From contig CAZULF010000066.1 of NCBI GenBank assembly GCA_964621215.1, positions 1 to 11,787 of the forward strand: a stretch of 11,787 bases of DNA, given 5' to 3'. Source of the stretch: CAZULF01 sp964621215. Lineage in GTDB: Bacteria > Pseudomonadota > Gammaproteobacteria > UBA1113. Below, piece by piece: positions 6,317 through 11,787 of this stretch; positions within the stretch are counted from its first letter, which is position 1; each line of letters begins with the position of its first letter. A program made the position numbers and the translations under genes. The notes beneath the pieces are model-generated. The model saw only the letters and a list, made by a program, of their open reading frames with translations, was not told where the DNA came from and ran no database searches.

Positions 6317-8209
6317 TTACACTACCACCTCAACCAAATTCCCCTTCGTTTCCAACCAGACTTTGCGATCGCCGGCGCGTTTTTTGGCGAGCAACATATC
6401 CATCAGTTGGTCTGTGTTATCGCCATCACTCAAGGTAAGTTGTACTAAGCGGCGCGTGTCAGGCGCCATCGTGGTTTCGCGTAATTGTAGCGGATTCATT
6501 TCACCCAAGCCTTTAAATCGCTGTACGTTGGGTTTACCTCTTTTATGTTCGGCATTAATGCGATCGAGCACGCCGCGTTTTTCATCTTCATCGAGTGCGT
6601 AATACACTTCTTTGCCGATATCGATGCGATAGAGCGGTGGCATAGCAACGAATATGTGGCCGGCATCGATCAACGCACGGAAATGTTTAACAAACAGTGC
6701 ACATAATAAAGTTGCGATGTGTAATCCATCCGAATCGGCATCGGCAAGAATGCAAATTTTACCATAGCGTAAACCAGCTAAATTATTCGAGCCGGGATCG
6801 ACGCCCAGAGCCACGGCGATATCATGCACTTCTTGTGAAGCTAACACTTCTTGCGATTCTACTTCCCACGTATTTAGAATTTTACCGCGCAGCGGCATAA
6901 TGGCTTGAAATTCACGATCGCGCGCTTGTTTGGCAGAGCCACCGGCAGAGTCCCCTTCTACTAAAAATAATTCCGTCCGTTTTAAATCTTGTGAGGTACA
7001 ATCGGCTAACTTACCTGGTAAGGCGGGACCTGAGGTAATTTTTTTACGCTCTACCCGTTTGCCCGTACGTAAACGTTTTTGTGCGTTATTAATCACAAAT
7101 TCTGCTAACGCTTCACCAAATTTGGTGTGTTGATTTAACCATAAACTAAAAGCATCTTTCACCACACCGGTTACAAATGCAGCTGTTTGTCGCGAAGATA
7201 AACGTTCTTTAGTTTGACCAGCAAATTGAGGCTCTTGCATTTTAACGGATAAAATATAGCTGAGGTTTTCCCACACATCTTCGGGAGTTAATTTCAAGCC
7301 TCGCGGTAATAAATTACGTAACCCACAAAAATCACGTAAGGCATCCAATAATCCCGTGCGCAAGCCATTGACATGAGTACCACCTTGCACCGTGGGAACG
7401 AGGTTCACATAACTTTCAGTGATTAATTCGCCACCTTCTGGCATCCAGGCTAAGGCCCAATCAGCCGCTTCGGTTGCGGCAGAAAAACTGCCGATGAAAG
7501 GTTCTTCGGGCAATATGGGATTATCGCCTAAGGCATCGCGCAAATAATCTTGTAAACCCGCCTCATAATACCATTCTAAACGTTCGTTACTGGCTTCATC
7601 ATAAAAAGTCACCCGTAATTTAGGACATAATACGGCTTTAGCACGCAGAGTATGTTTTAAACGACTCACAGAAAATCGAGCGCTATCAAAATATTTTGCA
7701 TTTGGCCAAAAGTGGATGCTGGTGCCTGTTTCTCGTTTGGGACAGGTATCAATGACTTTTAATTCTTTGGTTTTATCACCGTTAGCAAAACTCATTTGAT
7801 ACACTTGCGCATCACGCCGTACGGTGACAATCACTTTATCCGACAAGGCATTTAAAACCGAAATCCCCACTCCATGCAAACCGCCCGAAAAGGTATAATT
7901 TTTTTGAGAAAATTTCCCCCCCGCATGCAAACGCGTCATGATCAACTCCACCCCGGTCATTTTCTCTTCGGGATGTTTATCAACCGGCATACCACGACCA
8001 TTATCAATCACTTCTAATGAACCGTCTTTATAATGAATCACATCAATCGTCGATGCAAACCCCCCCATTGCTTCATCGACGCTGTTGTCAATCGCCTCAT
8101 GCGCCAAATGGTTAGGATTACGGGTATCGGTGTACATGCCTGGTCGTAATTTAACCGGCTCCAGTCCACTGAGGACCTCAATCGATTCTGCTGTATAATT
8201 GTTGCTCAT
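6317..8209 (-). CDS. parE: DNA topoisomerase IV subunit B
   Basis: The 630-residue product has exactly the E. coli ParE length and lacks the extra domain that makes GyrB about 800. With ParC it forms the ATP-driven type IIA enzyme that decatenates daughter chromosomes. Visible motifs are the GHKL ATPase site HEAIDNSVDEA (E38, N42), DNGRGMP (69-75) and GGLHGVG (109-115), and the QTK loop (332-334) that senses ATP. The TOPRIM domain has EGDSAGGS (418-425) and the metal-binding DADSD (490-494), and RFKGLGEMNP is at 564-573. AAGGA precedes the ATG by 6 nt. A perfect TATAAT on the minus strand at 8245-8240 is a candidate -10, with no well-spaced -35 box. The gene is intact and its codon use looks native. 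ParE rather than GyrB is assigned from length and overall similarity. Confidence 0.97.
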   Translation of the reverse strand: MSNNYTAESIEVLSGLEPVKLRPGMYTDTRNPNHLAHEAIDNSVDEAMGGFASTIDVIHYKDGSLEVIDNGRGMPVDKHPEEKMTGVELIMTRLHAGGKFSQKNYTFSGGLHGVGISVLNALSDKVIVTVRRDAQVYQMSFANGDKTKELKVIDTCPKRETGTSIHFWPNAKYFDSARFSVSRLKHTLRAKAVLCPKLRVTFYDEASNERLEWYYEAGLQDYLRDALGDNPILPEEPFIGSFSAATEAADWALAWMPEGGELITESYVNLVPTVQGGTHVNGLRTGLLDALRDFCGLRNLLPRGLKLTPEDVWENLSYILSVKMQEPQFAGQTKERLSSRQTAAFVTGVVKDAFSLWLNQHTKFGEALAEFVINNAQKRLRTGKRVERKKITSGPALPGKLADCTSQDLKRTELFLVEGDSAGGSAKQARDREFQAIMPLRGKILNTWEVESQEVLASQEVHDIAVALGVDPGSNNLAGLRYGKICILADADSDGLHIATLLCALFVKHFRALIDAGHIFVAMPPLYRIDIGKEVYYALDEDEKRGVLDRINAEHKRGKPNVQRFKGLGEMNPLQLRETTMAPDTRRLVQLTLSDGDNTDQLMDMLLAKKRAGDRKVWLETKGNLVEVVV

Positions 8210-8442
8210 AAATTTCCTTGAAAATAAAAACAGTCTAGCATTATATGCAAATTAGTTTTCGATAATGCGTCGATTTTGTCAACCTGAAAAGTGAAATCTT
8301 GATGAGAGGCAGTTTTCAATTCTCCTCTGCTGGTCATAAGTACCGTGATTTTCTGTGTTCTGCTACCCCCACAGTGGCGTAATCAGCTTTTAATTTATTG
8401 AAAAATATATGAATTTTATAGATTAGTTATCATCTCACTTTC
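8210..8442. other. Intergenic region between parE and the operator array
   Basis: The first part of a 331-bp gene-free stretch. On the minus strand it holds the probable parE leader, with TATAAT at 8245-8240 and an isolated TTGACA at 8282-8277, 31 nt apart and so not a matched pair. From about 8290 to 8440 I see no ORF with a ribosome site, no RNA gene and no clear hairpin. Confidence 0.5.
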
Positions 8443-8516
8443 TGGCCAAATATTTTATGAGCTCATAAAATTTTGTAATATCATGTTTTTTTATGATATC
8501 ATAAAAATTATGGCCA
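8443..8516. promoter_or_regulatory. Symmetrical double-palindrome operator in front of the ATPase/wHTH gene
   Basis: Two perfect palindromes share the form TTTTATGA-NN-TCATAAAA. One is ATTTTATGAGCTCATAAAAT (8452-8471, centre GC) and the other is 8488-8507 (centre TA), 36 bp apart centre to centre. A TGGCCA lies 3 bp outside each (8443-8448 and 8511-8516). The whole 74 bp is therefore a large inverted duplication centred between 8479 and 8480. This is what a dimeric regulator with two cooperating sites would need. The wHTH protein encoded just downstream is the natural candidate ligand, by inference. Confidence 0.75.
8473..8502 (+). promoter_or_regulatory. Probable promoter of the ATPase/wHTH gene, inside the operator array
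   Basis: TTGTAA (8473-8478) is followed after 18 nt by TATCAT (8497-8502), five of six -10 positions. The -10 box is the right half of the second palindrome, so a protein bound there would exclude RNA polymerase. Transcription would start near 8509, about 30 nt before the favoured ATG at 8541. Confidence 0.45.
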
Positions 8517-8540
8517 CTTAATGATATGAGGATATTTGTG

Positions 8541-9773
8541 ATGCAATGGGAATCCATGGGATTTAGAGATGAACCTTTTAAAACGCAGCCCATTACGGCA
8601 TATACACTGGAATTATATACGGGGAATATCGAAAAGATAAAGAATAGTCAATTTGCATTGCATTCTAACAATATGGTGATGGTTATCGAGGGCGCACGCG
8701 GAGTGGGTACGACTTCATTTGGTAATTATCTACGATTTAATGCTCAGGCGGAAAGGAAGTATTTTACACCCACCAGCGAGATTCGAGTTGAGCCTACCTG
8801 GAATGCGGACACATTGATGGCAGCGGTAATTGCCAATATTGTTTCAACGTTGGAGATTCAATATTTTGATCTAGTCAAAGACCAACTAAAGTTTAAAGAA
8901 GCTAAAGCGATGGTTCAACAAGTCACAGAGACTTACCGTTCTTTTGGTGCAACTGCATTTGGGTTTGGTGCTCATTACGGAAAATCGAGTAGTAATAGCC
9001 AACCGATGATTATGCCAACACAAGTGTTAGCACATTATCTGGAGGGATTAGTCAAGGTTGTTCATGCGTTAGGATTTAAATACGGTATTTTAATTCAGCT
9101 TAATAATTTAGATGTGGGTGTTGTTCAAAACGAGGATCATCTTAAAACATTGCTGAATGTGATGCGAGATTATTTTCAAATGGCGGGAACCAGTTGGTTA
9201 TTAGTTGGAGATTTGTCTTTGCGTCGTTTTATCGCACAAGAAGTTGATCGAGTTGATGATATTATTACCTATGAAACAGAGATAACACCGCTGTCAAAAA
9301 AGGATTATTTAGCTATGATCGAGCAGCGGGTTAAATACTTTCGGATCAATGAGCACGTTAATTTACCAATAGATAACGAAGTTTTTCTTTATCTTTACGA
9401 AATTACGAAAGGACGTTTACGCTATATTTTTGGGTTACTAACCCGGTTATTTAACGTACTGCAATTGGGCACACTGTCGGATCGAATCACATTAGAACTA
9501 GCCAGGCCAGTTGTGATTAACTATGCCAGAGAACGCATTGATCGATTTCATTTAAGCAGTAACGAAGAACTTATTTTAAAAACTATTGCGCAAAGCGAAT
9601 CTATGCAAGTGAATGAAATTGCAGAAATACTAGAGAAAAAACCCAACTATGTTTCTACAGTTCTCTCTCAATTACAAGCATACAAATTAGTTGGTTACAC
9701 CAAAGAATGGCGAAACCATCATTATTATGCGTCAATCGATGCTTGTATTTTATATTCGGAAAACAAGGAGTAA
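8541..9773 (+). CDS. ATPase-like P-loop protein with C-terminal winged helix, Walker A lysine replaced
   Basis: A 410-residue protein. The ATG at 8541 is preferred to the in-frame ATG at 8526 because AGGA (8529-8532) lies 8 nt before it, while nothing suitable precedes 8526. The N-terminus MGFRDEPFKTQP recalls ExeA/TnsC-like ATPases. The P-loop is EGARGVGTTSF: G51-A-R-G-V-G56-T57-T58, with Thr57 (codon ACG) where lysine is expected. The Walker B region is ILIQLNNLD (183-191), with Asn where the first Asp usually stands. A sensor-1-like SWLLVGDLSLRRF (218-230) and a sensor-2-like GRLRYIF (291-297) are present. Residues 338-398 form a winged helix-turn-helix (VNEIAEILEKKPNYVSTVLSQLQ). It may bind nucleotide weakly or not at all and act as a regulator, perhaps of its own palindromic promoter. 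A glycine-rich stretch near 136-148 is unexplained. Confidence 0.75.
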   Translation: MQWESMGFRDEPFKTQPITAYTLELYTGNIEKIKNSQFALHSNNMVMVIEGARGVGTTSFGNYLRFNAQAERKYFTPTSEIRVEPTWNADTLMAAVIANIVSTLEIQYFDLVKDQLKFKEAKAMVQQVTETYRSFGATAFGFGAHYGKSSSNSQPMIMPTQVLAHYLEGLVKVVHALGFKYGILIQLNNLDVGVVQNEDHLKTLLNVMRDYFQMAGTSWLLVGDLSLRRFIAQEVDRVDDIITYETEITPLSKKDYLAMIEQRVKYFRINEHVNLPIDNEVFLYLYEITKGRLRYIFGLLTRLFNVLQLGTLSDRITLELARPVVINYARERIDRFHLSSNEELILKTIAQSESMQVNEIAEILEKKPNYVSTVLSQLQAYKLVGYTKEWRNHHYYASIDACILYSENKE

Positions 9774-9784
9774 TTGGTAATAGC

Positions 9785-9813
9785 TTGTCCCCCATGCACA
9801 TGGGGATAAACCG
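9785..9813 (+). CRISPR. Solitary type I-E-like CRISPR repeat (no array)
   Basis: Starting 11 nt after the stop codon is a 29-nt element with stem CCCCATG-CA-CATGGGG and 3' end ATAAACCG. The E. coli type I-E repeat is also 29 nt, with a C4/G4-based stem and the same last twelve bases GGGGATAAACCG. About 20 of 29 positions agree with that repeat as I recall it, and the differing stem positions (CCCCAT/ATGGGG against CCCCGC/GCGGGG) change on both sides so pairing is kept. No second copy is seen at the 61-bp step in either direction or elsewhere in the window, and there are no cas genes. It could be a relic, a solitary repeat unit, or a chance hairpin. The T-run at 9819-9824 is too far off for a standard terminator. 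Confidence 0.6.
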
Positions 9814-9907
9814 AATCTATTTTTAAGATTAATGTATTATATGTAAAATGTGGTCGATAGGTGGAATTAGAAAGTATATCTCATTACTGCATCGAAGGAT
9901 TTTGGGA

Positions 9908-10579
9908 ATGTTTAAATTAATTATTTTGCGAGGAACGCAGATTACCGCATGTATTTCCACATTAGCACAATTAAGAATAGCTCTTTTTCGAGAATACCCT
10001 TATTTATATGATGGTAATATTAAGTATGAGTCCCAGTACTTGAAAGAATATGCCAATGAACCAAATGCCATGCTACATGTCGTATATTATGGCGATGAAA
10101 TTGCAGGCATGTTTAGTGGTATGCCGTTGACTTCTCACTCGGGTATTGTCATTGAATTAAGCCAAGCAATGCAAAATCGAGGATTAGATAATATCGATAA
10201 ATACTATTATTATGGTGAAGTATTGATTTCTCCCCGCTTTCGTAAAATTGGCATATTTAATCTTTTATTTCTCAGCTTGAATTACGAAGCAAAAAATATG
10301 GGGTTTACTGATTCATGTCTTTTAACTGTAGAAAGATCAGCTGAGCATCCTCAAAAACCGATTGGTTATAATCAAAGCGACGGCATGTGGAAAAGGCAAG
10401 GCTATAAAAGAAATGGCATTATTATCGACTTTGAGTGGCCTACTATTCATCTTGAAGGCAACACCTATACTATTAAAAATCCTATGGCAGCGTGGGAAAC
10501 AAGTATTATCCAAGCAGCAAGACCAAATTACGATTTGTTACTTGCAGAGATCTGTCAAAGATTTTCAGTGGTCGATTAG
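9908..10579 (+). CDS. GNAT-family N-acetyltransferase
   Basis: A 223-residue protein starting at ATG 9908, where AAGGA (9895-9899) sits 8 nt upstream. The in-frame ATG at 9848 would add 20 Lys/Arg/Ile-rich residues without a ribosome site. LAQLRIALFREYPYLYDG (19-36) is the N-terminal helix signature of this GNAT subgroup. Motif A is YYYGEVLISPRFRKIGIF (100-117), with the R-x-x-G-x acetyl-CoA pyrophosphate loop at R112-K-I-G-I. WKRQGYKRNGI (161-171) matches motif B. GNAT enzymes move an acetyl group from acetyl-CoA to an amine. The substrate cannot be read from the sequence; small molecule, antibiotic and protein are all possible. It follows the ATPase/wHTH gene and the solitary repeat, and may be read from the same promoter. 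Confidence 0.85.
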   Translation: MFKLIILRGTQITACISTLAQLRIALFREYPYLYDGNIKYESQYLKEYANEPNAMLHVVYYGDEIAGMFSGMPLTSHSGIVIELSQAMQNRGLDNIDKYYYYGEVLISPRFRKIGIFNLLFLSLNYEAKNMGFTDSCLLTVERSAEHPQKPIGYNQSDGMWKRQGYKRNGIIIDFEWPTIHLEGNTYTIKNPMAAWETSIIQAARPNYDLLLAEICQRFSVVD

Positions 10580-10582
10580 GAG

Positions 10583-10601
10583 GATATACAAACTGTATAT
10601 C
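10583..10601. repeat. Perfect dyad just after the acetyltransferase gene
   Basis: GATATACA-AAC-TGTATATC has perfect 8-bp arms around a 3-nt loop and begins 3 nt after the TAG stop. The arms are AT-rich and no T-tract follows, so it would be a weak terminator. It may stabilise the mRNA end or be a protein site. A second, looser hairpin (GAGCG 10672-10676 with CGCTC 10699-10703) lies between the converging acetyltransferase and toxin-antitoxin genes. Confidence 0.4.
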
Positions 10602-10717
10602 ACTTTCCAGATTTTGCAATATCACAAAATTATTGGCAACTTTATGAGATGAGGACAATTCGATTATAAAAGAGCGCTTACCTGCAGGGGCGATATAACG
10701 CTCCTCTCAACAAATCT

Positions 10718-11308
10718 CTATGCAACTTCAGTAAAATGCCCGGCCGCGTATTCATGTAATACACTAGCAATGAATGTTTGGTAGGGAAGCCCTTTATACG
10801 CTGCTCTTTGTTTTAATCGGTCCAAATCGCCTTTCGAAAGACGGACGGTTATCCTTTCATCTTTCCGAAGAAAATTAGTCGCGGCCTCTTTAGCAAAGGC
10901 GGCTTCTTTTTCAAAGTCTGCCACGGTTTTCCATTCGCCGCGCTCAACAGAATCGAGCAGTTCCTGCTCATCTGCATCGAGCTTGACATTTAATACATTT
11001 CGTTTCTTACTCATCACACACCTACCATGTAAATATTCTTTAGTTAGTTTTCGAATCGGAAAAATGGTTTTAAGAAATACAGTTTGCTCATTTTTTTTCA
11101 CAAAAGGCACTAAATAAACATATTCATTGATATTAATTATATAAATTTCTTGATTTGGGTATTTTGTCACATTAGGATGGGCGATAACATCTAATAATCC
11201 TCCTCCATCTAACGCAACTATAACGCTCTCAAAACTTATACCCCGCTCTTTTATTAAGAGTTGGTTTTTTTCAGCTGAAAATTCATATTGTAATTTACTT
11301 TTTTCCAT
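10718..11308 (-). CDS. BrnT/BrnA-like toxin and antitoxin in one continuous frame
   Basis: A 196-residue frame holding two modules that are normally separate genes. Residues 1-94 resemble small BrnT/DUF4258-type RNase toxins: YEFSAEKNQLLIKERGISFE, then LLDVIAHPN, YIININEYVYLVPFV and a closing IFPIRKLTKEYL. After a short HGRCV linker, residues 99-196 are a complete ribbon-helix-helix antitoxin of the BrnA/CopG type (DEQELLDSVERGEWK ... RITVRLSKGDLDRLKQRAAYKGLPYQTFIASVLHEYAAG). No stop separates them. The antitoxin has its own ATG at 11014-11012 with TAGGT 5 nt upstream, so it can probably also be made alone. The start at 11308 is chosen because the upstream TTG (11344-11342) is the -35 box of the promoter. 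The antitoxin in such pairs represses the operon, and a palindrome in the promoter fits. Fusion or read-through must be confirmed. Confidence 0.8.
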   Translation of the reverse strand: MEKSKLQYEFSAEKNQLLIKERGISFESVIVALDGGGLLDVIAHPNVTKYPNQEIYIININEYVYLVPFVKKNEQTVFLKTIFPIRKLTKEYLHGRCVMSKKRNVLNVKLDADEQELLDSVERGEWKTVADFEKEAAFAKEAATNFLRKDERITVRLSKGDLDRLKQRAAYKGLPYQTFIASVLHEYAAGHFTEVA

Positions 11309-11315
11309 ATATCTA

Positions 11316-11344
11316 AAAATAGCACAATGTGCGACTTTTGTCAA
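11316..11344 (-). promoter_or_regulatory. Toxin-antitoxin promoter with palindromic operator in the spacer
   Basis: On the minus strand, consensus TTGACA (11344-11339) is followed after exactly 17 nt by TATTTT (11321-11316). The spacer contains the perfect 11-bp palindrome GCACA-T-TGTGC (11332-11322), a good site for the ribbon-helix-helix antitoxin. The expected transcription start is about 11309, next to the ATG at 11308, so the mRNA would be leaderless or nearly so. No ribosome site precedes the ATG. Confidence 0.7.
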
Positions 11345-11447
11345 TTTATTTTCTCCCTTGCACCAAAGCCTTTGCCTTGCTTTAGTAAGCTTGATAAACT
11401 AGCGGACCTAAAATGCATTTTAAGTAGATAGAATAGAGTAAATACGC

Positions 11448-11787
11448 ATGAATACCCAAATTGCGCGCACGAACATGCTGAAGCAGCAATTGCGGACGAA
11501 CGGGGTGCTTGATGAGGCCCTGTTGTCAATTATTGATACGACCCCTCGTGAGCTATTTGTCCCTGAGGGCTATCAGCAGATGGCCTATGCCGATATGAAT
11601 ATCCCTTTGCCGCATGGTCAGGTTATGTTGTCGCCTACAATAGAAGCCAAGATTTTGCAAAAATTAGCCATTCAATCGCATGAACGGGTATTGGAAATTG
11701 GCACCGGAACCGGTTATTTCACAGCGCTGTTAGCGCAACAAGCGCACCATGTGACTAGTCTCGATATTTTTCCCGATTTTATTGAAA
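11448..11787 (+). CDS. Protein-L-isoaspartate O-methyltransferase family protein (C-terminus off window)
   Basis: The frame opens at ATG 11448 and runs 113 codons to the window edge. It starts MNTQIARTNMLKQQLRTNGV, then TTPRELFVPEGYQQMAYADMNIPLPHGQVMLSPTIEAKILQKL, the N-terminal region of PCMT enzymes, and the SAM-binding motif I VLEIGTGTGYFTALLA (81-96). The family methylates isoaspartyl residues in damaged proteins using S-adenosylmethionine. The GQVMLSPTIEA stretch differs from the classic Pcm G-x-x-I-S-Q-P and matches a divergent proteobacterial subgroup, so repair activity is not certain and I give no symbol. The start is supported by the domain boundary; the ribosome site is weak. It is transcribed divergently from the toxin-antitoxin locus, with about 140 bp between start codons. 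Confidence 0.9.
   Translation, partial: MNTQIARTNMLKQQLRTNGVLDEALLSIIDTTPRELFVPEGYQQMAYADMNIPLPHGQVMLSPTIEAKILQKLAIQSHERVLEIGTGTGYFTALLAQQAHHVTSLDIFPDFIE

Noticed and set aside
6225..6602. Plus-strand ORF across the end of parE
   Set aside because: It is antisense to the conserved C-terminal part of ParE; its length reflects codon bias on the other strand.
9788..9825. Rho-independent terminator for the ATPase/wHTH gene
   Set aside because: The hairpin is followed by ATAAACCGAATC before any T-run, too far for intrinsic termination, although weak termination is not excluded.
9724..9874. A CRISPR array around the I-E-like repeat
   Set aside because: No second repeat occurs at the 61-bp spacing upstream or downstream, so only a solitary repeat can be claimed.
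10362..10652. Second plus-strand ORF overlapping the acetyltransferase
   Set aside because: It is a shifted frame inside the GNAT gene running into the intergenic dyad; there is no ribosome site and no family pattern.
11309..11344. TTG start extending the toxin by 12 residues
   Set aside because: These bases are a consensus -35/-10 promoter with a palindrome, and homologous toxins begin near MEKSKLQYEF.
11341..11529. Minus-strand ORF upstream of the toxin-antitoxin gene
   Set aside because: It overlaps the start of the isoaspartyl-methyltransferase gene and the intergenic promoters, with no ribosome site or family pattern.

Overview
The window is AT-rich bacterial DNA with short intergenic gaps. 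The ParE-type topoisomerase IV subunit, KefB/KefC-like antiporter, divergent isoaspartyl-methyltransferase homologue and J-domain protein together suggest a gammaproteobacterium. Legionellales (Legionella/Coxiella-like) is my best guess, from gene style and base composition only; there is no rRNA or other phylogenetic marker to settle it.

Layout. 1-1170 (-): a CPA2 cation/proton antiporter that runs off the left edge. 1171-1517: no gene, but the antiporter promoter and a cluster of REP-like hairpins. 1518-2718 (+): a J-domain ORF followed, in another frame, by a coiled-coil, Ser-rich protein interrupted by an ochre codon; it reads best as one decayed gene. 2777-2876: three tandem 33-bp degenerate repeats overlapping a promoter, then a DUF4143-type AAA ATPase (2884-4206, +). 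Converging on it with a 4-bp overlap is a leftward gene (5792-4203) fusing a ketopantoate-reductase-like enzyme to what looks like a degenerate riboflavin-synthase/lumazine-binding pair of domains. Upstream of that, on the same strand, are a Phd/YefM antitoxin and a 33-codon remnant of its VapC-like PIN toxin. 6317-8209 (-) is parE.

The right part is accessory in character. A symmetrical operator region with two near-identical palindromes precedes an ATPase-like wHTH protein (8541-9773, +) whose Walker A lysine is replaced by threonine. Eleven bases after its stop is one isolated sequence resembling a type I-E CRISPR repeat. A GNAT acetyltransferase follows (9908-10579, +). Then comes a leftward BrnT/BrnA-like toxin-antitoxin pair (11308-10718) that is open as one continuous frame, with a consensus promoter carrying an 11-bp palindrome in its spacer. 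Divergent from it, a protein-L-isoaspartate O-methyltransferase homologue runs off the right edge.

How the parts relate. Housekeeping genes (antiporter, parE, pcm-like) frame small accessory modules: two toxin-antitoxin loci at different stages of decay or fusion, two regulator/defence-style ATPases with their own repeated operator-like sites, and a solitary CRISPR-like repeat. No complete CRISPR-Cas, phage or transposon is present. The strongest candidates for undescribed biology are the reductase-lumazine-binding fusion, the solitary I-E-like repeat beside the ATPase/wHTH gene, and the in-frame toxin-antitoxin fusion.
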